This document shows, in pieces, positions 55,631 through 64,000 of a stretch of DNA of 64,000 nt; position 1 is the stretch's first letter, and each line of letters starts with the position of its first letter. Source of the DNA: Candidatus Omnitrophota bacterium (GTDB lineage: Bacteria; Omnitrophota; Omnitrophia; Omnitrophales; JACROU01). Below the pieces are notes generated by a model. The model worked only from the letters and a program-made list of their open reading frames with translations, did not search any database and was not told the origin of the DNA. Location of the stretch: the NCBI GenBank assembly GCA_029261035.1, contig JAJDCD010000008.1, positions 62,001-126,000 on the forward strand, written 5' to 3'. A program made the translations under genes and the position numbers.

Positions 55631-58600
55631 TTATGCAGCGATTTGAATCTGATATTGAGCTTTAATATCGTTAAACAATCCTTCTATCAATTCCGTCAAT
55701 GAAAGCAATGTAAACAAACCTCTACGAGCATCATATTGAATCATCAAACTCATATCATCATGAATCAAACTTGCCGTCTCCCCACGAACAGCACCAATTC
55801 TACGCGACAGCTCCATAGATAGTTCTGCGGGTACATCTGATTCCACAGAAACATGCAAAAATTCATTCTCAGTCGACTTGGTCAACTTTCTAAACAATCC
55901 TTTATCTGGACTTACAATAACAGAAACAACTTGCTCTCCCAAAGAAGCTTCACGACTAATTAACGTGTTCACTTCTTGATACAGTGAATTTGAAGTTGCA
56001 TAAGGGTAAATAGCTACCGTTTCTGGAAGCCCTTCAGGAAAATATGAAGCTATTTTTTCAACAGCAGCCTCATAAGATTCTGATTTTACAAAAATGCCTA
56101 AAAAGGTTTCTTCAGTAATCTTATTCAGAAACTCAACATTTTCTGATAAATCCTCTTCAGTTAACAGTAATCGTACTTGCGGATCAGAATCCGTCAAAGG
56201 AACAAAGGCTGATAATACTTCTACTCGTGATTCCAATTCTAATTTAAATGATTTAAATGCTTCATCACGAATCTCAGGCTTTAATGTTTGAAACAATCCT
56301 TGAATAAGAGCTGTGTTATTTCTTACAACATCAGAAACAAAAGATTCATCAATCTCTAAAGGCAACTCAAAAGTAGGAAGCACTTCTTCTGCGAGTACAC
56401 TTCCCAAAGATCTTGCCCTTGCACGAGCTGTTACCAAACTTTGAACTGTCACTCTTGAAGTTTGAATATTAAAACCCCCTTGAGCCACAGTCTTGAGAAG
56501 AATGGTAGCCACTGGTTTTAATCTACGAATATTTTCTCTTCCATATCGGTTCAGAAAAGCTTCTTGTTCTTCTGTCATCTCTTCATTATCCAAATTAAAA
56601 TCACTAATACTCTGAAGAAGAGCTCTGTCTGGAGCAAAGCTCATAAAAGCACTTACAGCAGAACGGTATTGAATGTAAGCTAAATAATAATTAGCTCTGG
56701 CTAAAGAAATTTCTCTTTGTTTTTGAAAGTCTTGCAACAAAACATTCGTGCTACTCGCCGAACCTGACCTGAGAGATGCTAACTCCGCCTCTTTTCTGTC
56801 TAGCTCTGCTTTTCTAATCAACAAGGCTTCTTGTTTTTGCCCCAAGTTAATCCAAGCTGTTTGGATTTCTTCGACTACTTTGCCAACCATATTCTCTATC
56901 ACTCTATTCTTTCCTTGAAGTTTCGATCTCGCACTAGATCCATCATCCAAAAAGTTAAATAAGTTAGGAACCAAAACAGCACCTCCAAACTCATCAGGAT
57001 CCGTATCACTCGTAGTTCTAAAGTCATCTAAACGAGATTGAAATAGTTCAGGATCTCCACGATGACCTTCCATTCTAATATCCGGCAATGTATTTCCAGC
57101 TTCCTCCAAAACTAAACGGATACCTGTTGCTTCAAAATCATCTACTTTAGAACTAACACGCATATCTAACAATGCTAATTGTCTAAATAGTTGATTTAGC
57201 TTTAAACGTCTTTCATTTCCGTCTGCTGGCAAACCTTGAATAGAAACTGTGTTCACATTAGCTGTGTCCAAGGTAAAATTAATTCTCATTGAAGGGTCAG
57301 CTGACACATTTAAAGCTCTTCTTATTGCAACTTCACTCAAACGAATACGAGCTCCCAATGTTCCGTTTTCACTCGCACCCTCTCTACCTACCAACAACTC
57401 TAATGTAGCAATCTGAGACAAGATAGCACTTCGTCTCGTTCTCATAGAAGCTTTGTCTCTATCTAGTGCACTTGGTAAAACTCTATCAAGATAAGCAAGC
57501 TCACTTCGAAGCGTTCCCAACTGCCCTCGAACTAAGGTCTGTTGTTGACGCATATACCACAACTTTAATACCTCAGAATTTACCCTGTCTACAGAACTCA
57601 CCAATTGCTGTTGATATGTATTAGCCCCTGCTCTCTGAACGATAAAAGCGAGATCACTCCAATCAGCACCCACACCTGTAAACAAACTCTTCAATGACAT
57701 CGTAAAACTCATAAGTGTATCAATTCCGCTTGCTACAGGAGATTCACCAATCGTCAAATTAATCGTTCCACCTCCCAAATAAGCAGGTAATTGAATAATA
57801 AATCCACCTGCAACCTCATAAGTTTCACCATCACGAGAAACAGTTCCTCCAAAGAATGTGGAAATATTAAAATCATTAATGCTCTTAGAAGAAGTCTCTG
57901 AATCCTGACGAGCCACATCCGCATTAATCACATTGTAATTTCTGCGCAATAATAATAAAGGCAAATCATGTTCTGTTACTGCCGCTCCACTGATTTGCAT
58001 AGGAACACCAACAACACGAATTTTCCCATCATCCCCCATTGTTAAAGTAACATTCTGTATTGATGATGCCGTTCCATAACGATCAGATATCTGGGATCTT
58101 CCTCTTTCGTTTTCTACAATATCTCTTACCTTACATGAAGTAAGACAAACCACTGTAAGCAAACTTAAACTTAAAAGACCAAAACCAAACCTTCTTTTAC
58201 CTAGCGATGAAGCTTTTGAGACAAGAACAACTGCTTCAACATCCCCACCTGTCGACAAAGACTGTATCCCTGGCAAACTCAGAACTACCAAAACCCTGGA
58301 CTGCCCTCTAACATTTCCATCGGATAATTTATGAGAAATTTCTCCTCGAACATAAACATCCCCGATACGGACATACAAAGAATCACCCACAGAGAGATTT
58401 GAAGCTTGTTCTGAGGCAAGAGAAACACTAAAAGAAGAACCTCCAGAAAGTTGGTAAACAACTTGATCCTGAGTAACAGACACTTGTCCTGATGGTGCTC
58501 CAACAGAAATAACACCCCCTTGAGAAGACCGAACATTTAACCCTGCAATCACAGATCTTCTAGTGGCAATCATTTGCTCCACAGCTCTGATACCGCCTTC

Positions 58601-61600
58601 TACAGTATCCGAATCGATTTCCGCATCCCTTGCAAGTCGTAACAAACTACGGATTTGCACCTTAAGCCTTCTTGTAGTCTGATTTCTAGAACCGATCTCT
58701 CCATCAATTCTTCTTTGTTCCGCTACAACTTGAGTTTGTGTTCGAGGACTTGCCGGAGCCCCAGTAATATCTGCCGTTCTCACCAATTGATACAAACGCT
58801 CTAATAAAGATAAATCGGGTGTCTCTCCTCTGTTTCCAGCTTGGTAAACAATATCTACTTGAGAAATAAGTTGTTCCAATGCATTTTTAACAATACCGTG
58901 ATCGTGTAAATTTCCTGATAAAGCTCTTAGTGGAGTTAATAGAGATTGGAAATGAGTTAACACATCAGTCAACCCAAATGTTTTAGCTTCTGTAATTTTT
59001 CCAAGAAGCGTTCTGAATGATTGACTCGAATTAACAAGTCGTCTATCTTCAGTCTCTTGAGTTGTAGAAACAACAACTTGCTGGCGAGAGCGATCACTTC
59101 GTAGACCTTCAATTTCTCGAGCTAATTCCCTTATCTCTCCCAGTTTTTCTTGAGCACTACGAATGTCTTCTCTTAACTGTCTTATATTTGCATTAATTTG
59201 ACCTTCTGACCTAAACTGTCCATCTATGAGATCTCCAACTTTACGACCAATCACAGCTCCACTGCGAATTCTTTCTCCCACAGTTCTTGCCTGTTCAGTA
59301 AACACAATAGGGCCAGAAAACTCAGCCGCTTCCTGAATGGATGAATTTGAAGATAAAGCACCTTTAAAATAATCAAACTCCCCTTCAGGTTTAAGTTGCA
59401 CTCTAGAATCTCCCTGGACCGAAACAATTTTTCCAGAAAAAGATTCTTCGGTCACTGCAGTACTAGGAATTCTCGATATGCTTACAAGAGTCGTTCCAGG
59501 TTTAGATCCAACGCCATCGATTCGAATAGAAACACCCTGAACCACTGTTCCATCTTGCTTTTGAACGACTGCCAATTTATTAACCAACAATAAAGCTAAG
59601 GCTGCAGGAATCTCAAGAGAAATTTGTTTTTGAGATAAAAATCGATTCTGCCCAATAACTTGTTGAGATTGAACCATTGCATCTACAGAAGCTGTAAAAC
59701 GCGTCTCACCTCCACGCTCAAAGGAAACGGTTCCTAAAGAGACTAAAGTAGATAAACGAGCCCCTATGACTGCTAACCGAGTTTCAATTTCAACCTCCCT
59801 CTCAGACTTAACACTAACCGTTATATCTGGATTCGCTTCACCCATCGCTTCACTAACCCGAGTCCACCGAACTCTTTCAGGACCCAATTCTCCTTCTAAA
59901 CGCAACTTTTCACTCTCTAAACGAATCTGTTCTGGACTTTTAATAACATAAACTCCACCCACTCTGGAGAGAACACCAGAAATCGGTGCTAATATAGGTT
60001 GAGAGTAAGTTGTTACTGCTCTACTAAATTCATATGGAAAACTAAAATCGCTAGCGGATAAGTCTGCTGGAGGTGCCCCGGCACCTGCAGGAACAACTCT
60101 AGCCACAACTCCTTCTCGAGCTCTTTCTTCAACATGAGGTAGTAAAATTCTCTGCAACAAAGAATAATTCAAAGGCACGGGTCGAGGCAACTCAACATTC
60201 CCTTCAACACGAAGAGATCGGGCTGGAATAGTAAATTTCAAAGTCTCTTTATTAGGTTTCAAAGAAACAAAGCCAAAAACAGCTGCAAGAATCACGAGTA
60301 TTCCCGACACAACCCCTTTAACTAAAACTGTACCAGGTAAATACTGTTCTATTTTCCATTTTAAATCTGCCGTCCAATCAGAAACTTCAGAATCCAAAGC
60401 ACTAACTTTGTGCCCTCCATTATATGAAGTAACATTAAATAGCTCTTTATACTCTTCTTTCCCATCAATAAATTCTTGAAACTTAGAAGGCCCTACCCTT
60501 AAAACCATACCTGATTCAATAGCTTTATTAATGGTAACTGTCCTAACACTGCTAATTTCTTCCAGAACTGGTTGAACAACATTACCTTCTTGAAACTGTG
60601 TTAGTCGATGAAAATTAAGCTCCCCTGCTTGAGATACTTTAACAACAAGCTCTTCACTTATTTGAATAAAAGCTGCTCGAACTGTAGCTTGTTTCTGAAA
60701 TTCTTTAAGTTTTAAAACACCATTAAAAGGTGATTGAGGAGAATACTGTACTCCAGCATTCGTTTGAAACCAATAGCGCACAGGAGATCTACCATACACC
60801 GTTAAACTGTCATCTTCCTCCCACACAACTCTTAAATGCAAAGACGATGGGAGAATATCTGTTGAAATATCTCTTTCTTTTAGATCAATTACATTTTTAT
60901 CTTCAGGTCTTTTACCTTGATAGAAAATAGTTTCTCCAGAAAAATAAGATTGAGAGCCTTCAAGATCTATAGACTCACCAGAACTTGACTGAACCTCTAA
61001 AAGGCTTCCCTTAGGTACATTAATAGAGTCTCCATCGTTAAATGACTGACTATCAATTTTAATAGAGCGACTCATAGGAAATCGAGCCAACACTCCGAGC
61101 AACACCCCTAAAACACCCAACAAGCCTGCCAGTATCATCCAGATTGGGTTTTGAGGCACAGCCACTTCTTTTGTCACCGTATACTCGGGATCATTCCCAG
61201 ACAGAGATACACTTTGACTTACAGGTGCAGTCGTTTCCTCGCCCAACAAATTACCTTGATTATGTCTAGCAAAATAAATCGCAATTGCTGTCCTTAGAGT
61301 AGCATTTTCTCTATACCTACTATGCAACCCTCTTAACTGCTCAACCTTAAACGTGCTGTCTACTTCTGCATTAAGCAACTGCCTTAAGTAGTCCGCCTTA
61401 ACTCTTGAATTTGTAGCTGAGTTTAATAAACCTAATATTCGAGAAAATTCTTCTTGTGTTTTAATTTCTGTAATCGTTTCAACTCCTTGAGCTTGAACTT
61501 CAGAAACTCCTACCGTTAAAATAACTCCAAGCCCTAAAAATCCAGTTAATAAAAATGGAAAAGCTTTAGAGAAGCTCTTCACACCTCTAGCATCTCCCAA

Positions 61601-63388
61601 ACTAGCAGCTTGATTAACAACAGAAGAAATACGGCTACTAAAAGGATCTAAACTAAATTCAATTACCTTACCTCCATCTAAAGGTAAGAGTTGAAGTTCA
61701 GCCCTTCCTAAATCATCCCTCTTAGGACTTACCTTAAATTTATTGCCTGCAAAATTAAATCTCTTTTCTTCTTTAGAAAAAGACATTGCTAGTAACTCAA
61801 CTGCTTTAGCCGCATTTGGTCTTCCCGAAAACACTTGAGGATTCAATGATTGGTACGCCGTCAAAATCTCATCTAATCCCTCTACCCACTCTAAACTTCC
61901 CATTGCCCTCATATATTTATCATGAATATTTTCGTCAATATGTTCAAATTTGGGACTGAGTAACTGATACGAAATTTTCTCTTCTTTAAACATTTGAGCT
62001 AGCTCTTCTCCATGAAATCCTCCAACAACAAGAACATAATTACCTTCGCCTTTTTTGTTTATCATGGATGAAACAGTTTCAAAAATAGCCTTATCTCTTT
62101 TTTTTGCAATTCCATAAAATGCTTCAGGGACATTCCTAGAATCATAGACAAAGAAACCCTTACGATCTTCCGTTCTTAAAGACAGCCTATTGTCTGCTTT
62201 GGAAAACATATATATTAGCTCTTGATTAAAATCAATTCTAGAATCTAAGGATTGGTATTTCTCAAATTCTGTTGGTGTGATCTCAAGAAACCAAATCTTT
62301 TTTAATAATTTCACATAATCATTCAATCTTGACAACCTCTTTATAACAGACTCCGTCATATAAGGTTTTTTCAACAATTCATATAGTTGAATCATATTAC
62401 GGTTGATCGTATCTGAAGAGATGGAAAGAAAAGCCAAATCCAGCATCAAGGCATAAAATAAAGCTGGGTATTTTTCTTCACTTACCTTTGATAAAAACAT
62501 TGTTACTTGCTCTACATCCGATAATTTCTTTTCTTTATAATCTTTTTTAATCCAGTCTTTCAGTTCAATCTTTATCTTAGAAGAAAGCATTAAGTCTTGA
62601 CTGAGCACAGTGATGTCATTTTGAAATGCTTGGTATGAATAACGAGATGCCGATTCCGTCAAAGATAAAAATTGTTTAAATTCTGGGCTCAGGCTGGATA
62701 AATCCAGTTTTTCTATCTCTTTAGTATATTGCTTTAAAAATGAAATCAAATCGCCTCTGCCCTGTGATTGATTCCAATTTTTTTCTAACAAAATTAATTG
62801 ACTTGGATACAAAGCCATTTTTAAAGAAGTAAGAATTTGGTTAACTTCACCAAAACTTTCTTTAGCTTTTACTTGTTTATAAACAAGTTCATTAAATGCT
62901 TGTCGATGGATAGTATAAAATTCTGCTTGTTCAGCTCCTTGAAAAGAAACAGATGGGTGTTTAATAGAAAATAATTCAGATCCACCCAAAAGACCTTGTT
63001 GCATTAGAGAAAAACTCACTTGATCTCGAACAGGCTCCTCTAAAGCATGCCAAAACGAAGTGTCAACATCTCCAGAAGCACCCTCTTGGTATATACCGTC
63101 AATCTCTCCTTTTTTAAACTTCGCTTCTAGATATTGATAAATGCTTTCTTGTGTAGAAAAATTACAATGGAAATCTTGAACAATATCCACATGAATAGGA
63201 CTCTTCTTTTCGAATGAGTCCACAACATTCACGTAATTTTCCTGTAATGAGATCTCTTTTAAAGGCTGCATTAAAGGAAGTGCTTGCGGAATCATTGCTC
63301 CTTGAGAAAATGCTATATCTGTAACGGCAAACGTTAATACGAGTATCGAACTAATTATTTTTATTCCAAAAAAACGAGTTAAGCTCAT
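55631..63388 (-). CDS. Giant exported fusion protein: TIKI-like domain, HlyD-like adaptor, TolC-like lipoprotein module
   Basis: One 2,585-aa frame with an AGAGGTGA ribosome-binding site. Residues 1-29 are a signal peptide; about 40-480 is a putative TIKI/ChaN-like domain (QDFH 71-74, EGAS 102-105, GGFH to H459) shared with giant protein 1. After AxSLG at S596 comes a second signal-like segment ending AQAQG, spans near 747-769 and 1020-1043, a lipoyl-like stretch (PILAPISGVLSRVGG, about 1130) and coiled coils as in HlyD/membrane-fusion adaptors. After SLG at S1728 is a third export signal with lipobox LTSC (C1752), then TolC-like helical hairpins. SLG motifs at S2327 and S2482 precede short tail modules. 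Adaptor and outer-membrane factor normally are separate proteins of one efflux or secretion machine. Fusion or polyprotein processing is inferred. Confidence 0.88.
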   Translation of the reverse strand: MSLTRFFGIKIISSILVLTFAVTDIAFSQGAMIPQALPLMQPLKEISLQENYVNVVDSFEKKSPIHVDIVQDFHCNFSTQESIYQYLEAKFKKGEIDGIYQEGASGDVDTSFWHALEEPVRDQVSFSLMQQGLLGGSELFSIKHPSVSFQGAEQAEFYTIHRQAFNELVYKQVKAKESFGEVNQILTSLKMALYPSQLILLEKNWNQSQGRGDLISFLKQYTKEIEKLDLSSLSPEFKQFLSLTESASRYSYQAFQNDITVLSQDLMLSSKIKIELKDWIKKDYKEKKLSDVEQVTMFLSKVSEEKYPALFYALMLDLAFLSISSDTINRNMIQLYELLKKPYMTESVIKRLSRLNDYVKLLKKIWFLEITPTEFEKYQSLDSRIDFNQELIYMFSKADNRLSLRTEDRKGFFVYDSRNVPEAFYGIAKKRDKAIFETVSSMINKKGEGNYVLVVGGFHGEELAQMFKEEKISYQLLSPKFEHIDENIHDKYMRAMGSLEWVEGLDEILTAYQSLNPQVFSGRPNAAKAVELLAMSFSKEEKRFNFAGNKFKVSPKRDDLGRAELQLLPLDGGKVIEFSLDPFSSRISSVVNQAASLGDARGVKSFSKAFPFLLTGFLGLGVILTVGVSEVQAQGVETITEIKTQEEFSRILGLLNSATNSRVKADYLRQLLNAEVDSTFKVEQLRGLHSRYRENATLRTAIAIYFARHNQGNLLGEETTAPVSQSVSLSGNDPEYTVTKEVAVPQNPIWMILAGLLGVLGVLLGVLARFPMSRSIKIDSQSFNDGDSINVPKGSLLEVQSSSGESIDLEGSQSYFSGETIFYQGKRPEDKNVIDLKERDISTDILPSSLHLRVVWEEDDSLTVYGRSPVRYWFQTNAGVQYSPQSPFNGVLKLKEFQKQATVRAAFIQISEELVVKVSQAGELNFHRLTQFQEGNVVQPVLEEISSVRTVTINKAIESGMVLRVGPSKFQEFIDGKEEYKELFNVTSYNGGHKVSALDSEVSDWTADLKWKIEQYLPGTVLVKGVVSGILVILAAVFGFVSLKPNKETLKFTIPARSLRVEGNVELPRPVPLNYSLLQRILLPHVEERAREGVVARVVPAGAGAPPADLSASDFSFPYEFSRAVTTYSQPILAPISGVLSRVGGVYVIKSPEQIRLESEKLRLEGELGPERVRWTRVSEAMGEANPDITVSVKSEREVEIETRLAVIGARLSTLVSLGTVSFERGGETRFTASVDAMVQSQQVIGQNRFLSQKQISLEIPAALALLLVNKLAVVQKQDGTVVQGVSIRIDGVGSKPGTTLVSISRIPSTAVTEESFSGKIVSVQGDSRVQLKPEGEFDYFKGALSSNSSIQEAAEFSGPIVFTEQARTVGERIRSGAVIGRKVGDLIDGQFRSEGQINANIRQLREDIRSAQEKLGEIRELAREIEGLRSDRSRQQVVVSTTQETEDRRLVNSSQSFRTLLGKITEAKTFGLTDVLTHFQSLLTPLRALSGNLHDHGIVKNALEQLISQVDIVYQAGNRGETPDLSLLERLYQLVRTADITGAPASPRTQTQVVAEQRRIDGEIGSRNQTTRRLKVQIRSLLRLARDAEIDSDTVEGGIRAVEQMIATRRSVIAGLNVRSSQGGVISVGAPSGQVSVTQDQVVYQLSGGSSFSVSLASEQASNLSVGDSLYVRIGDVYVRGEISHKLSDGNVRGQSRVLVVLSLPGIQSLSTGGDVEAVVLVSKASSLGKRRFGFGLLSLSLLTVVCLTSCKVRDIVENERGRSQISDRYGTASSIQNVTLTMGDDGKIRVVGVPMQISGAAVTEHDLPLLLLRRNYNVINADVARQDSETSSKSINDFNISTFFGGTVSRDGETYEVAGGFIIQLPAYLGGGTINLTIGESPVASGIDTLMSFTMSLKSLFTGVGADWSDLAFIVQRAGANTYQQQLVSSVDRVNSEVLKLWYMRQQQTLVRGQLGTLRSELAYLDRVLPSALDRDKASMRTRRSAILSQIATLELLVGREGASENGTLGARIRLSEVAIRRALNVSADPSMRINFTLDTANVNTVSIQGLPADGNERRLKLNQLFRQLALLDMRVSSKVDDFEATGIRLVLEEAGNTLPDIRMEGHRGDPELFQSRLDDFRTTSDTDPDEFGGAVLVPNLFNFLDDGSSARSKLQGKNRVIENMVGKVVEEIQTAWINLGQKQEALLIRKAELDRKEAELASLRSGSASSTNVLLQDFQKQREISLARANYYLAYIQYRSAVSAFMSFAPDRALLQSISDFNLDNEEMTEEQEAFLNRYGRENIRRLKPVATILLKTVAQGGFNIQTSRVTVQSLVTARARARSLGSVLAEEVLPTFELPLEIDESFVSDVVRNNTALIQGLFQTLKPEIRDEAFKSFKLELESRVEVLSAFVPLTDSDPQVRLLLTEEDLSENVEFLNKITEETFLGIFVKSESYEAAVEKIASYFPEGLPETVAIYPYATSNSLYQEVNTLISREASLGEQVVSVIVSPDKGLFRKLTKSTENEFLHVSVESDVPAELSMELSRRIGAVRGETASLIHDDMSLMIQYDARRGLFTLLSLTELIEGLFNDIKAQYQIQIAA
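56411..58207 (-). other. TolC-like outer-membrane-factor module with internal lipobox in giant protein 2
   Basis: About residues 1728-2326. It starts with SLGKRRFGFGLLSLSLL, a typical lipoprotein signal (basic start, hydrophobic core) ending LTSC. Long alpha-hairpins follow (VDRVNSEVLKLWYMRQQQ; EEIQTAWINLGQKQEALL) and an ARANYYLAYIQYRSAVSAF segment, the pattern of TolC/OEP repeats. In isolation this module would be called an outer-membrane efflux lipoprotein. Confidence 0.65.
58208..61603 (-). other. HlyD-like periplasmic adaptor region of giant protein 2
   Basis: About residues 596-1727. Two to three hydrophobic segments, then ILAPISGVLSRVGG (a barrel-sandwich half), beta domains, coiled coil (about 1395-1440: LREDIRSAQEKLGEIREL) and a second beta stretch near 1620-1710 (GGVISVGAPSGQVSV; VSLASEQASNLSVGDSLYV), which resembles the returning half and beta-barrel of a membrane-fusion adaptor. 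Confidence 0.6.
61949..63271 (-). other. N-terminal TIKI/ChaN-like domain of giant protein 2
   Basis: About residues 40-480. It aligns with residues 40-440 of giant protein 1 by signature order: DIVQDFH, a Gln-Glu-Ser-Ile helix, IYQEGAS, a helical insert, then VLVVGGFH and LLSPKFE. Acid and His spacings differ by only one residue at the N-terminal end. Confidence 0.5.
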
Positions 63389-63664
63389 TTTATTTCACCT
63401 CTCTATGATGTAATTATTCTTAAATGCTGCATGTCGACTTAATTAAAAGAATCCAACAATAAAGCTTATAAAAAATATGGGACATTTAAGTAATAAAATA
63501 ACAATTATGTAAGCTAATCCTTTGCCTGATATCTAATTCAGCTTATTAATTGCTAATAATAAACAATATGCATACCAAGTTTTAATCTTTTTTAAAATAT
63601 TTAAAAACAATTGTCTTAAATGCTTGTTTAGGAAGGATTTAGGTGTGAATTATAAATTTAAAGA

Positions 63665-64000
63665 CTATTTGGATTGTTGCCAGAATTCTTCTAATTGCTC
63701 TAGACTGTAATCGGTCCAGGGTTTTTTGGATTTATGAACAGATTCTTCTACGGCACTGAAACGCTTTCTGAATTTTGTAATAGCATCATTTAAGGCCAAC
63801 TCAGGATCTACCCCTATCTTTCTAGCTAGGTTAACTGCTGAAAACAAGAAATCTCCCATTTCTTCTTTAATCGCATTTACGTTTTTAGCAACCAATTCTA
63901 GTTTAAGCTCTTCTAATTCTTCTTCAACTTTTTCAATAACTTTCTCTGAGGAGTCCCAGTCAAAACCAACCTTCGAAACTCTCTTTTGAACTTTATACGC
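63665..64000 (-). CDS. mazG: Nucleoside triphosphate pyrophosphohydrolase MazG, C-terminal part (5' truncated)
   Basis: The frame is open to the window edge at 64000 and gives about 111 residues. It contains the MazG helix pair: a KVGFDWDSSEKVIEKVEEEL helix, and IKEEMGDFLFSAVNLARKIG with the EExxD-type metal site, then FRKRFSAVEE and a closing LEEFW. MazG hydrolyses NTPs and ppGpp-related nucleotides in the cytosol. The first half lies beyond the window. The 276-bp gap between it and giant gene 2 is AT-rich and shows no gene or convincing promoter. Confidence 0.88.
   Translation of the reverse strand, partial: AYKVQKRVSKVGFDWDSSEKVIEKVEEELEELKLELVAKNVNAIKEEMGDFLFSAVNLARKIGVDPELALNDAITKFRKRFSAVEESVHKSKKPWTDYSLEQLEEFWQQSK

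Noticed and set aside
1-64000. tRNA, rRNA or CRISPR features
   Set aside because: The non-coding gaps are short (at most 339 bp) and none shows a cloverleaf, rRNA-like conserved blocks or regularly spaced repeats.

Overview
This AT-rich bacterial window most likely comes from the PVC superphylum, and the phylum Omnitrophota (former OP3) is my best guess. The evidence is a small basic protein of the PVC-signature type (39245-39457), two very large exported multi-module proteins (6,467 and 2,585 aa), and a Gram-negative envelope gene set (lipoprotein signals, a TolC-like module, BatD/BatE, SPOR proteins). The assignment is inference; no rRNA gene is present. Apart from a truncated response-regulator tail at 2-211, every gene reads on the minus strand, so transcription runs from 64000 down to 551.

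Region by region, in transcription order. 64000-63665: the C-terminal part of a MazG-type pyrophosphohydrolase. 63388-55631: giant protein 2, which strings together a signal peptide, a putative TIKI/ChaN-like domain, a membrane-anchored HlyD-like periplasmic adaptor, a TolC-like module that begins with its own lipobox, and two short tail modules. It ends in a clear intrinsic terminator. 55463-50159: an NSS transporter with a 35-aa partner, two membrane or secreted zinc metalloproteases, a ParB-like protein and a small Cys-rich protein. 50000-43556: batD-batE-trpB-trpA-ruvX-M16 protease. 43493-39661: rpe-lepA-lepB-SPOR protein. 39457-35740: the PVC small basic protein, a GNAT acetyltransferase, a second SPOR protein, and a possible c-di-GMP cluster (two PilZ proteins, YajQ and an 81-aa repeat protein). 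35611-22349: lipid catabolism (glpK, glycerophosphodiesterase, a cNMP/MinD-like/patatin fusion, 3-hydroxyacyl-CoA dehydrogenase, enoyl-CoA hydratase, etfBA, acyl-CoA synthetase, lipase) with a lipoprotein and a bisphosphate nucleotidase. 22149-20182: rpsR, orn and a DAHP synthase. 19954-551: giant protein 1.

Giant protein 1 is the centrepiece. It has an N-terminal signal sequence, the same TIKI-like domain as giant protein 2, four helical modules, six tandem AAA+ ATPase modules, an HExxH metallopeptidase-like segment, a Gly-Gln-rich linker and a MIDAS-type VWA domain. Six fused AAA+ modules followed by a MIDAS domain is the layout of eukaryotic midasin (Rea1/Mdn1). Both giant proteins are punctuated by a recurring A-x-S-L-G motif at module boundaries. 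In giant protein 2 two of these motifs sit just before internal export signals, which suggests a polyprotein-like organisation. The 339-bp gap at 212-550, where giant gene 1 converges with the response-regulator gene, holds two palindromic repeats flanked by a 34-bp inverted repeat, a MITE-like structure.

Functionally, the middle of the window can release fatty acids and glycerol from lipids, activate the fatty acids and run part of beta-oxidation with electron transfer through EtfAB. Neither an acyl-CoA dehydrogenase nor a thiolase is present here. The rest is envelope biogenesis, regulated proteolysis and housekeeping.
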